Shown in pieces: positions 45,316-53,450 of a stretch of DNA of 64,000 nt; positions within the stretch are counted from its first letter, which is position 1; each line of letters begins with the position of its first letter. The notes below the pieces were generated by a model that saw nothing but the letters and a program-made list of their open reading frames with translations, had not been told where the DNA came from and made no database searches. Source of the DNA: Granulosicoccus sp045106195 (GTDB lineage: Bacteria; Pseudomonadota; Gammaproteobacteria; Granulosicoccales; Granulosicoccaceae); assembly GCA_045106195.1 (NCBI GenBank), contig JBGCEH010000012.1:1-64000 (forward strand). Direction: 5' to 3'. The position numbers and the translations under genes were made by a program.

Positions 45316-46241
45316 GTTGCTTCTGCTTCCTTGCGACTGACCAGACGCATGAAAAATTCTTCGAGCCGGTTACTCTTGTTACGCAAACTGGTGACCTCGA
45401 TATCAATATCGGACAGCCGCTGAAAAAGACTGTTGATCGTCTCACCTTTGGGCACATCCACTTCCAGTCGCTCAGCATCGCGCACTCTGACACTGAAAGG
45501 TTCCATCGAAGGCGCAAGTTCGGGGTGACCTCGGGTATCGAGTACAAAGGTTTCCATCATCGAGCGGCTGAGCAACTGGGCAACCGCTCCTTGTTCAACA
45601 ATCTCTCCCCGATCAATGATGGCTACGTTTCGGCACAGCGCTTCGGCTTCTTCCAGATAATGCGTGGTAAGAATTATGGTGGTGCCATGCTGCTCGTTGA
45701 GATCAGTCAGAAATTCCCACATGGAGCGTCTGATTTCCAGATCGACACCTGCAGTGGGTTCATCAAGGATCAACAGTCTGGGTTCGTGAATGAGCGCTCT
45801 GGCGATCATCAGGCGTCGTTTCATGCCACCTGAAAGCTCTCGCGCAGGGGATTTCCGCTTGTCCCACAGATCCAGTTTACTCAGGTAGTACTCAGCGCGC
45901 CGTAGGGCCTCCCCACGCTCGATACCGTTGTAGCCAGCCACGTTAAGCACGGTTGGCAGGACAGGCTCGAAAACATTGAAGTTGAATTCCTGAGGAACCA
46001 GTCCGATACTGGCCTTGGCAGCCTCTTTCTGCAAATCGATATCGTAGTCGAAGACCTTGACCTGCCCTGCACTCTTGTTGACAAGTGAGCAGACAATACC
46101 GATAGCGGTTGATTTACCTGCCCCATTGGGTCCCAGCAGGGCAAAGAAATCACCTTCCGGGACTTTCAGATCGATGCCTTTCAAGGCATACATATTGTTA
46201 CCGTACGTCTTTTCGAGGCCGGATATGGACAGAGCATTCAT
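45312..46241 (-). CDS. ABC-2 type exporter ATPase (YadG-like)
   Basis: The ATPase (309 aa) of the exporter pair. Walker A is GPNGAGKSTAIGIV, the Q-loop VPQEFNFNVFEPV (a YadG-like pattern), signature ELSGGMKRRLMIARAL, Walker B LLILDEPTAGVD and H-loop TTHYLEEAE. The C-terminal extension (DIDIEVTSLRNKSNRLEEFFMRLV) is usual for this class. It forms a two-gene unit with the permease. Confidence 0.9.
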   Translation of the reverse strand: MNALSISGLEKTYGNNMYALKGIDLKVPEGDFFALLGPNGAGKSTAIGIVCSLVNKSAGQVKVFDYDIDLQKEAAKASIGLVPQEFNFNVFEPVLPTVLNVAGYNGIERGEALRRAEYYLSKLDLWDKRKSPARELSGGMKRRLMIARALIHEPRLLILDEPTAGVDLEIRRSMWEFLTDLNEQHGTTIILTTHYLEEAEALCRNVAIIDRGEIVEQGAVAQLLSRSMMETFVLDTRGHPELAPSMEPFSVRVRDAERLEVDVPKGETINSLFQRLSDIDIEVTSLRNKSNRLEEFFMRLVSRKEAEAT

Positions 46242-46327
46242 AGGCAGAACTTACGCTCGGAAAAGCTCCCTAGTTTAGCAACAATTACCAGTCCGAGCCT
46301 TGGACTGACAGTAACTACGGTAATCGG

Positions 46328-47356
46328 CTAAGGCACAAGTCCGGAGTAGCTCGCTTGATCAATTTCCTCTTTGACAGGATTGAGCATATTGTGGGCAGCC
46401 ATGTATCGCCGATAATGTGCCTGTACTTTCACCACATAGGCTTCAGTCTCGGCAAAAGGGGGCACGCCATTGTAACGCTTGACGTTTCCCGGACCCGCGT
46501 TATAAGCGGCTAGTGCGAGCTCGATAGTATCAAACTGCTTCTGCAAAGAAGCAAGATATCGAACACCAGCACTCACATTTTGTGCAGGATCATGGACGTC
46601 TCGTACTTTCAGCCAACGGGCGGTGTCCGGCATCAGCTGCATCAAACCCTGTGCACCCACTGGGGATAACGCCTTGTTGTTGAAACAGGATTCTTCGGTG
46701 ATAACCGCCTTGACAAGGTGCGGGCTGACTTCGTATTGGTCGGCGTACGTATAGATCAAGTCCCGGTAACGATCGGCCCGTGTTGCGACTGCCTGAGGAG
46801 TGAGTCCCATACAGCGAACCCTTGCGATGGGCTCGACACCATCAGGCTTGCCGGCACCTTGCAGCGTACGCCAGGCTATGAGCTGAGCCCAGGGCCCGGG
46901 AGCGGCAAATGGCGATCGCTTGTGCTTTTGGCGAGTTCGGATATCAGGAAAGCCTACTCCATGAAATTTACCTGGTACCGATGCACGCTGTTCCATGATG
47001 ATCCGGTCTGGCGAATAGACAGAATGATGCAACCAGGCGCGACTGCTGATCCCACCCAAAATAAAACCAAAGGGTTCCACTCTGGCAAGACTGGATGGCC
47101 GGATAGCCCCTGCGGGGATGCTAACGGGTACCGGCGATGGTAGAGGGAGTGATTCAGTCTGATTGACCATGGGGTCAGATCGATTGGTCATCTCTGGTGC
47201 TACTGCGTTTGCTGCATCCTCTTGAAATTTTTCCGGATTGGTAAATCCCAGCAATATTGTGGTAGCCATGCACAGCAACGCCACACAAGCAGAATCTGCC
47301 ACGCCAGTCTTCTGCTTGAACATCAATCTCATAGGTGGATGTGACAGTGTTGCCAT
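46328..47356 (-). CDS. lytic transglycosylase with SLT domain
   Basis: A peptidoglycan-cleaving enzyme of 342 aa. A membrane-spanning or signal segment (about residues 21-38) precedes a Pro-rich linker. The SLT domain occupies about residues 195-330: catalytic E222 in ITEESCFNNKALSPVGAQG, LMQLMPDTARWL, GVRYLASLQKQF and LALAAYNAGPGNVKRY. It releases 1,6-anhydro-muropeptides in the periplasm. It lies 87 bp ahead of the ABC-2 pair on the same strand. Confidence 0.88.
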   Translation of the reverse strand: MATLSHPPMRLMFKQKTGVADSACVALLCMATTILLGFTNPEKFQEDAANAVAPEMTNRSDPMVNQTESLPLPSPVPVSIPAGAIRPSSLARVEPFGFILGGISSRAWLHHSVYSPDRIIMEQRASVPGKFHGVGFPDIRTRQKHKRSPFAAPGPWAQLIAWRTLQGAGKPDGVEPIARVRCMGLTPQAVATRADRYRDLIYTYADQYEVSPHLVKAVITEESCFNNKALSPVGAQGLMQLMPDTARWLKVRDVHDPAQNVSAGVRYLASLQKQFDTIELALAAYNAGPGNVKRYNGVPPFAETEAYVVKVQAHYRRYMAAHNMLNPVKEEIDQASYSGLVP

Positions 47357-47513
47357 GCACGAAAGGCTGTGCAGTCGATATCAATAAGAGACAAGCCATC
47401 CATGACTGTACCGTGTTCGTCGGCCAACAATCGGGCAATTTTACCCTCGATAAGCCCGAATGCAATCAATATGCCGGGGAGTAGGTGAAGATGCGCACCC
47501 ATGCACAGAATCC

Positions 47514-48083
47514 TTATTCCGACGCAAGGTCGATCGGAGCTCTCTCTTTCTGCCATAACACCTCACTGCCACCTTCGTCGCGAGCAATGACCCGCGCCAA
47601 CACGAAGAGCAGGTCTGACAGGCGATTAAGGTACTTCATGCTGAAAGGCGGGACTTCTTCGTCACGCTGAAGGCTGACGACCAGACGCTCAGCCCTACGG
47701 CAGATTGTTCGGGCAACATGGCAGTTAGCGGCAGCAAGACTACCACCAGGCAGAATGAAATCCTTCAGAGCCGGCAGTTGCTCGTTGAAATGATCCAACG
47801 TGCTTTCAAGCCAGTCTATGTGGGTTTGCTGGATTGCCTGATGTCCGGGTATGCACAATTCACCACCCAGATCGAACAGATGATGCTGGACCTCATGCAA
47901 CACACGCTCGACATCTCTGGACACACCATGCGCAAGCACAATGCCAAGTGTCGAGTTGAGTTCATCGGTGGTTCCATAGGCCGATACGCGCGTACCGTCC
48001 TTGTCGGTGCGGCTACCGTCTCCGAGTCCGGTGGTCCCGTCGTCGCCAGTTCGAGTGTATATCTTGGACAGTCGGTTACCCAT
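47514..48083 (-). CDS. cob(I)alamin adenosyltransferase, PduO type
   Basis: This enzyme transfers adenosyl from ATP to cob(I)alamin, making adenosylcobalamin. The 189-aa protein starts with IYTRTGDDGTTGLGDGSR, the ATP-binding signature, and has YGTTDELNSTLGI, LPGGS and the trimer-interface CRRAERLVV and YLNRLSDLLFVLAR. The upstream gap to the divergent HIT gene is 83 bp, too short for a cobalamin riboswitch. No B12-synthesis or B12-dependent enzyme gene is near. Confidence 0.93.
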   Translation of the reverse strand: MGNRLSKIYTRTGDDGTTGLGDGSRTDKDGTRVSAYGTTDELNSTLGIVLAHGVSRDVERVLHEVQHHLFDLGGELCIPGHQAIQQTHIDWLESTLDHFNEQLPALKDFILPGGSLAAANCHVARTICRRAERLVVSLQRDEEVPPFSMKYLNRLSDLLFVLARVIARDEGGSEVLWQKERAPIDLASE

Positions 48084-48166
48084 GCATTGCAGGCTCGTAG
48101 TTCATGATGGTGTGTTTGTCTACAGGAACAGTATAATCGCTTAACCCCCTTTTTTGAGGAATACTT

Positions 48167-48538
48167 GTGGATAGTGAGCAAACAGTGGAAGAAACCATTT
48201 TCAGCAAGATTATAAGAAAGGAGCTACCTTCGGATATGCTCTATCAAGACGAACTGGTTACCGCGTTTCGAGACATCACGCCACGTCTACCCACGCATGT
48301 GCTGATCGTGCCGAACAGACACATTCCGACCGTTGATGACGTCACAGAAGCTGATGAAGCAGCGCTTGGCAGGATGCTCACGGTTGCACGCAAGATTGCA
48401 CGCGATGAGGGCATTCACGAGGGTGGCTATCGGCTTATCATCAACTGCGGCGAGCACGGTAGACAGGAAGTACCTCACATCCACATGCATCTGCTGGGCG
48501 GCCATGACGTCGGCCCTATGATTTCCAGAAAAAACTAA
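48167..48538 (+). CDS. HIT-family protein (HinT-like)
   Basis: HinT-type enzymes hydrolyse AMP-lysine and similar phosphoramidates. The 123-aa protein has IFSKIIRKELPSDMLYQDE, the typical HinT start, THVLIVPNRHIPT, and the histidine triad HIHMH followed by LLGG. GTG 48167 is preceded by GAGGA at seven bases. It is divergent from the adenosyltransferase gene and 27 bp ahead of the MoxR gene. Confidence 0.93.
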   Translation: MDSEQTVEETIFSKIIRKELPSDMLYQDELVTAFRDITPRLPTHVLIVPNRHIPTVDDVTEADEAALGRMLTVARKIARDEGIHEGGYRLIINCGEHGRQEVPHIHMHLLGGHDVGPMISRKN

Positions 48539-48565
48539 TCAGATTAACCAGAACCTAATGACTGC

Positions 48566-49402
48566 ATGAGCACATACATCACCACGGACGATCTGCAACT
48601 CGCAGTCGATGCTGCCCTGACACTTGAACGACCACTCCTTGTCAAGGGAGAACCTGGAACCGGCAAGACCGAGCTGGCTATCGAGGTTGCCCAGCGTCTG
48701 GGAGCACCACTTCATACATGGCATATCAAATCCACGACTCGCGCACAACAGGGTCTATACGAATATGACGCAGTGTCTCGACTTCGCGACTCGCAATTGG
48801 GTGATGACAAGGTGGGAGAGATTGCCAATTACATCGTGAAAGGTGTGCTGTGGGATGCGTTCGAGTCAGAAAAACGGGCTGTTGTGCTAATTGACGAGAT
48901 CGACAAGGCCGATATCGAGTTCCCCAACGACTTGCTGCAGGAACTCGACAAGATGTCATTCGAAGTCTACGAAACCCGGCAGACCATCAGCGCAGCGCTT
49001 CGCCCTTTGGTCATCATCACCAGCAATAATGAAAAGGAGCTGCCCGATGCCTTTCTGCGCCGCTGCTTTTTTCATTACATCACCTTTCCAGATCGGTCCA
49101 CCATGCAAAGAATTGTCGAATCGCATTTTCCAACCATAAAGCACGATTTGCTCAAGGCAGCCATGGATGTGTTTTTCGATCTGCGTGAAGTGCCGGGATT
49201 AAAGAAAAAACCTTCCACCTCCGAACTACTCGATTGGCTAAAGCTGTTGATAGCTGATGATTTGCCAGCCGATGCGCTGGGTGCAGAGGATATTCGAACC
49301 GTATTGCCCCGTATGCATGGTGCTCTTTTAAAGAATGAGCAGGATATACATCTTTTTGAGCGCATTATATTTTTGCACAAGCAACAGCAGAACAGACGGT
49401 AG
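48566..49402 (+). CDS. MoxR-type AAA+ ATPase
   Basis: MoxR proteins are chaperone-like ATPases that work with VWA-domain partners. The 278-aa protein has Walker A GEPGTGKTELA, Walker B VVLIDEIDKAD, sensor 1 ITSNNEKELPDAFLRRC with an arginine finger, and a C-terminal helical domain. The pore-loop-like insert FPNDLLQELDKMSFEVYET is family-typical. It is followed 8 bp later by its likely VWA partner, the CoxD-CoxE arrangement. Confidence 0.9.
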   Translation: MSTYITTDDLQLAVDAALTLERPLLVKGEPGTGKTELAIEVAQRLGAPLHTWHIKSTTRAQQGLYEYDAVSRLRDSQLGDDKVGEIANYIVKGVLWDAFESEKRAVVLIDEIDKADIEFPNDLLQELDKMSFEVYETRQTISAALRPLVIITSNNEKELPDAFLRRCFFHYITFPDRSTMQRIVESHFPTIKHDLLKAAMDVFFDLREVPGLKKKPSTSELLDWLKLLIADDLPADALGAEDIRTVLPRMHGALLKNEQDIHLFERIIFLHKQQQNRR

Positions 49403-49410
49403 CGCACGAC

Positions 49411-50637
49411 ATGTTGCTCGACTTTCATGACAGGTTGCGAACCGCCGGAATTTCGATTTCCCTGACTGAATGGCTGATGCTGATGCGTGGGATGTCGATG
49501 GGGCTTGGCACACTGGATATCGATCGATTCTATGCGCTTGCCCGCCTCACGCTAATCAAGAACGAAGCTTTGTACGATCGATTTGATCAAGTATTTTCCC
49601 TTTACTGGAGCGGACAGGCGCAAGCCTTCGATGAGCTGATCAAATCACTGAAAACGCCTGTACCTGATGACTGGTTGCGCAGTCTGGACAAGGAGGCGCT
49701 CAGTGACGAACAAAAAGCGCAAGTAGAGGCTATGGGGGGCTGGGATAAGCTCATGGAAACTCTCGCTGAACGTCTTGAGGAGCAGTCGGAAGAACATCAC
49801 GGTGGAAATCGCTGGATTGGCACGGGCGGTACATCACCGTTTGGCCACAGCGGGTACAACCCTGAAGGCGTCCGGATCGGCAACGGATCCAAACGCCAGG
49901 GAAAGGCGGTCAAGGTGTGGGAAAAACGGCAGTACCGGGATCTGGATGGCGACAAGCAGCTGGGAACACGCAATTTCAAGATGGCATTGCGCAAATTGAG
50001 GCGCCTGGCACGCGATGGAAGGCCTGATTCACTCGATCTGGAGACAACTATCAGGGAAACAGCTAACAATGCTGGTCTGCTGGACATCCATATGCGCGCC
50101 GAGCGCAAGAATGCCATCAAAGTATTGTTGCTTATCGATATCGGCGGCTCCATGGATTACCACGCACAAATTTGCGAGACACTTTTCTCGGCTGCCAGAA
50201 CCGAATTCAAGCGCCTGGATACTTACTGGTTTCATAATTTCATTTATGAAAAAGTATGGCAGGACAATGCCAGGCGGCACACGCAAACCACGCCGACATC
50301 TGAATTGATGCGTCGTTACGGCCGAGATCATCGTCTGATCATTGTCGGTGACGCTACCATGAGCCCGTATGAGATCGCTGTGCCGGGGGGCAGTGTGGAA
50401 CACTGGAACGATGAACCCGGCGGACTTTGGTTAAAGCGCCTGCAACAGGCATTTCCGCATTGTGTCTGGTTGAACCCTGAAGCACGGGAATGGTGGGATA
50501 CGACACCTTCGGTACGGATGACGAACGAACTGATGCAAAAACGTATGTACCCCTTGTCAGTAGATGGACTGCAAGAGGCTATCGATGCACTCAAGGTTCC
50601 AATGAGTGATGTTGCACTAAGTGATCAGAATTCGTGA
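49411..50637 (+). CDS. CoxE-like VWA domain protein (COG3825 type)
   Basis: The partner of the MoxR ATPase, 408 aa, cytoplasmic. The N-terminal ~200 residues are helical (ISISLTEWLMLMRGM). The C-terminal VWA domain has a metal-site motif D243-I-G-G-S247-M, then AARTEFKRLDTYWFHNFIYE, IIVGDATMSPYEI and GGSVEHWNDEPGG, the strongly conserved family core. The G in place of the usual first S of DxSxS is, to my knowledge, normal in this subfamily. Its stop overlaps the methyltransferase start by 4 bp (GTGA). Confidence 0.87.
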   Translation: MLLDFHDRLRTAGISISLTEWLMLMRGMSMGLGTLDIDRFYALARLTLIKNEALYDRFDQVFSLYWSGQAQAFDELIKSLKTPVPDDWLRSLDKEALSDEQKAQVEAMGGWDKLMETLAERLEEQSEEHHGGNRWIGTGGTSPFGHSGYNPEGVRIGNGSKRQGKAVKVWEKRQYRDLDGDKQLGTRNFKMALRKLRRLARDGRPDSLDLETTIRETANNAGLLDIHMRAERKNAIKVLLLIDIGGSMDYHAQICETLFSAARTEFKRLDTYWFHNFIYEKVWQDNARRHTQTTPTSELMRRYGRDHRLIIVGDATMSPYEIAVPGGSVEHWNDEPGGLWLKRLQQAFPHCVWLNPEAREWWDTTPSVRMTNELMQKRMYPLSVDGLQEAIDALKVPMSDVALSDQNS

Positions 50638-51680
50638 CGCAGCACTACGCCATGCTTGTATTACCGTCGAGCAACCGCGTATACAACACGGCGAGTGAAA
50701 AACTCGCTTGCGCTGAATTGCAGAGTTTTAACGCTTCGATTCTTGGCGGCAGGATAACGACACCGCAGATGGCTGATATTGGCGGCGTGAGCTATTTGAC
50801 GTTCAACAGCACTGTTCTGTCAACACAGGACATTGCCTGTTTATCCAACCTCTCTTTCGTATTTGCACTTTTCGAGACGCGCGGAGAAAACCATGCGTTA
50901 ACGCTCATACCAATACCGCTAACCTGTCTTGATAAGTACGACAGTGACTTATTAACCATTCTGAAGTTTGCTGGCAAGACCAACGACCAGTTCACCAAGC
51001 TGTTGCTGAACGTGACGCTTTCGGCGTCATCGTTTGCCAACGAGATGACCGCCCGCAAGCTACGTGTACTGGACCCGGTTTGTGGACGTGGTACCACACT
51101 GAACCAAGCGCTCATGTATGGTTATGATGCCTCCGGTATCGAAATCGACTCTTCCGATTTCGACGCTTATAGCCAGTTCATTAATCGATGGTTAAAAGAG
51201 AAACGCCTGAAGCACAAGGCCGAAGCTGTTGAACTTCGCAAGGATGGCAAGACACAAGCGCATAGACTCACAATCCGGTTGGCAGCCAGCAAAGAACAGT
51301 ACAAGGCTGATGATGTTCAACAACTGGATTTCGTACTGGCTGATACGGTGCGCGCGGGTGAGTTTTTTAAGGTGGCATCATTCGATCTCATTGTCGCCGA
51401 CCTGCCCTATGGCATCAGGCATGGGAATAAATCAGCACAAGGTCATGCCAAGTCTCCTATGGAGCTGCTGCGGGAAGCGCTGCCCGTATGGGCAAGATTA
51501 CTTCGCCGTGGAGGAGCTATCGGCCTGGCGTGGAATACCTATCTGGCTAAGAAACCTGACATCATCGCCCTGCTGGAGGCGGAAGGTCTGGTTACATACG
51601 CGCCGACCATCACGGATCATTTCCGACATCGAGTCGATCAGGCCATCATTCGCGACATCGTGATCGCCCACCGGCCCTGA
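50634..51680 (+). CDS. TRM11-like (RNA methylase family) methyltransferase
   Basis: A 348-aa SAM-dependent methyltransferase. The C-terminal half has motif I LDPVCGRGTTLNQAL, the acidic turn GIEIDSS and the catalytic DLPYGIRHG, which mark N2-guanine/RNA-type methylases of the UPF0020/TRM11 branch. The N-terminal ~130 residues are not a typical THUMP domain that I can recognise. The GTG start overlaps the VWA gene stop, so the two are translationally coupled. The substrate (tRNA, rRNA or other) is unknown. Confidence 0.78.
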   Translation: MTQHYAMLVLPSSNRVYNTASEKLACAELQSFNASILGGRITTPQMADIGGVSYLTFNSTVLSTQDIACLSNLSFVFALFETRGENHALTLIPIPLTCLDKYDSDLLTILKFAGKTNDQFTKLLLNVTLSASSFANEMTARKLRVLDPVCGRGTTLNQALMYGYDASGIEIDSSDFDAYSQFINRWLKEKRLKHKAEAVELRKDGKTQAHRLTIRLAASKEQYKADDVQQLDFVLADTVRAGEFFKVASFDLIVADLPYGIRHGNKSAQGHAKSPMELLREALPVWARLLRRGGAIGLAWNTYLAKKPDIIALLEAEGLVTYAPTITDHFRHRVDQAIIRDIVIAHRP

Positions 51681-51853
51681 AGTTCCGCTATGCAATTTGC
51701 GCGTGCCTTGAGGAACAAAACTTGCATTAATTCTACTGCGGGTGGTACCACATACACTTCGGACAACTTCTCCAGACGGCTTAAACCGAATACCTGTTAA
51801 AGCCGAAGGTCGAAGGTGCCACTCGCACCTCCCTCCCTCAGACGACCGGGACT

Positions 51854-53425
51854 ATGGCCTCTGTAAAATCATCTCTCTGTTTGATGAGCCTGATGACTAT
51901 CGTGGCGAGTCTGGCTGGCTGTGACGGTCAATCCACCGCAGATGCCGATGTAGTTGCACAGGATGATGTTCTGGAGGTGGGCGTCGATGAGACAACACGT
52001 GTCGACGACGCGCTGATTGCACCTGCTCAACCCCGATTGCAGATTGGAGCAACACCAGAAACGCTGATATTAACCTGGGAGGTGGATCGATCGGATCAGC
52101 TCGCCAACATTTACCAATATGATGCTTCTAATGGCGAAGAGTCATTGGTGCATAGCGGCATAACAGCGCAAACCAACAGCTTTTCAGTACCCAGCCATGC
52201 CCCGTCACGCAGATGGCATGCGCAGCAATTCCGCGTCGAACTCTGTGATTCGCAAGATTGTGTCAGTTCTGAAAGAGTGGCCATCAGCCCCCTCATGGCG
52301 GCTACCACCCAGACTCTGCGCCCAGCAGTCTTCATGCGGGGCGAGCGCTTTGCTAAATCAGTAACAACAAGCGATGATGCCAGCCTGATTGTCAGCACAC
52401 TGCCGACTGAGGGCGCGATACAAATCCATTTCCACATCCGCAAACAATGGGTCGCTGCAGATCCAGTCAGACTGGACATGGCAATATCAAGCTCACTACT
52501 CGATGTGGCCAGCTCGAACACAGGCGACACCCTTGCAGTACTGATAAGGGACAGTAGTAACGCCGTACAGGCAGGTAGTCTGCGTATTCTCGAAAGACTG
52601 GGTGAGGCATGGATACAGACCGCTGAATTGTCCGTCCCCGCCGTTACAACGCTCGACTCCCAAACTCATCTGACTTTGTCATCCTCTGCCGATCGGGTAT
52701 CTCTGCATACGACGAACAACCTGTATGTCTATGAACAGGACAACATCGACTGGTCACTCCAGAGCACCCTGCCGGCACCGCCGGAGGGGAGCTGGGCCAC
52801 AAGTTTCAATGCCGCTTCGTCGAATCGGATTTATGCAATTCTCAGGCAATCCAGCCACTTGTGGCTTGTGTTGTTTCAGTGGCAAGGAGAGGCCGATGCC
52901 GCCCAGTGGCGAGAGTCATACAGACATCTCATTCAGGGTATAGCCTCGGATGATCATGTTTTTATTCAAGGCGATGACCAAGGTTCGTCGATGTTGATTG
53001 CCGGATGGGATGGTACCGTGCGAGAAGAACGCTCACCGGTCTTATGGCGCTATCGGTTCGATGAAACATCCTTGAGCGGATCAGAGCCAGCGCTCCTTGT
53101 GGCCGATTCATTTCGTATGGCCCCAACGCTCGACGGCAACGCGGAACTACGATTCGCCGCCAGCGACAGCCTCGATACCGTGGCACTTGGTTGGCACTCA
53201 CCGAATGACGACGATGCACAGCTGAGCACATTTACCTTCAACGCTCAGGATCAACGCTATCGAGCGGCATTGGAGCTCCCTCAGGATTTGTCAACTCTGG
53301 CGAAACAGAGTTTTGCCAGAGATATAGCTTTATCGGGGGATGGTAAAACCCTGCTGGTATCGACCATTCCGGGCGGTGCCACTCCGTCCACGAATAGGGC
53401 GGGAGAACTACTTATACTTCGTTAG
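51854..53425 (+). CDS. putative lipoprotein, beta-propeller-like, function unknown
   Basis: The first 23 residues are a lipoprotein signal, with lipobox S-L-A-G-C23. The next residue after the Cys is Asp, an inner-membrane retention signal under the +2 rule of E. coli. The remaining ~500 residues form repeated beta-blocks with SWATSF, SADRVSL and SGDGKTLLVST patterns, suggesting a WD/beta-propeller fold. About residues 60-140 look like a fibronectin-like or Ig-like domain with a CDSQDC loop. I do not recognise the family. It stands alone, converging with the next gene. Confidence 0.7.
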   Translation: MASVKSSLCLMSLMTIVASLAGCDGQSTADADVVAQDDVLEVGVDETTRVDDALIAPAQPRLQIGATPETLILTWEVDRSDQLANIYQYDASNGEESLVHSGITAQTNSFSVPSHAPSRRWHAQQFRVELCDSQDCVSSERVAISPLMAATTQTLRPAVFMRGERFAKSVTTSDDASLIVSTLPTEGAIQIHFHIRKQWVAADPVRLDMAISSSLLDVASSNTGDTLAVLIRDSSNAVQAGSLRILERLGEAWIQTAELSVPAVTTLDSQTHLTLSSSADRVSLHTTNNLYVYEQDNIDWSLQSTLPAPPEGSWATSFNAASSNRIYAILRQSSHLWLVLFQWQGEADAAQWRESYRHLIQGIASDDHVFIQGDDQGSSMLIAGWDGTVREERSPVLWRYRFDETSLSGSEPALLVADSFRMAPTLDGNAELRFAASDSLDTVALGWHSPNDDDAQLSTFTFNAQDQRYRAALELPQDLSTLAKQSFARDIALSGDGKTLLVSTIPGGATPSTNRAGELLILR

Positions 53426-53450
53426 TCAGTATGGCGTTAACAATGCTTGT

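Noticed and set aside
47329..47556. 75-aa minus-strand frame between the lytic transglycosylase and adenosyltransferase genes
   Set aside because: It overlaps the start of the transglycosylase gene, has no family features and no ribosome site.
48084..48166. Cobalamin riboswitch ahead of the adenosyltransferase gene
   Set aside because: The gap is only 83 bp and shared with a divergent gene; a B12 riboswitch needs about 200 bp and no B12 box is seen.
49411..50637. Defective metal site (DIGGS rather than DxSxS) in the VWA protein
   Set aside because: As far as I know the COG3825 branch normally has D-V/I-G-G-S here, and the rest of the conserved core is intact.
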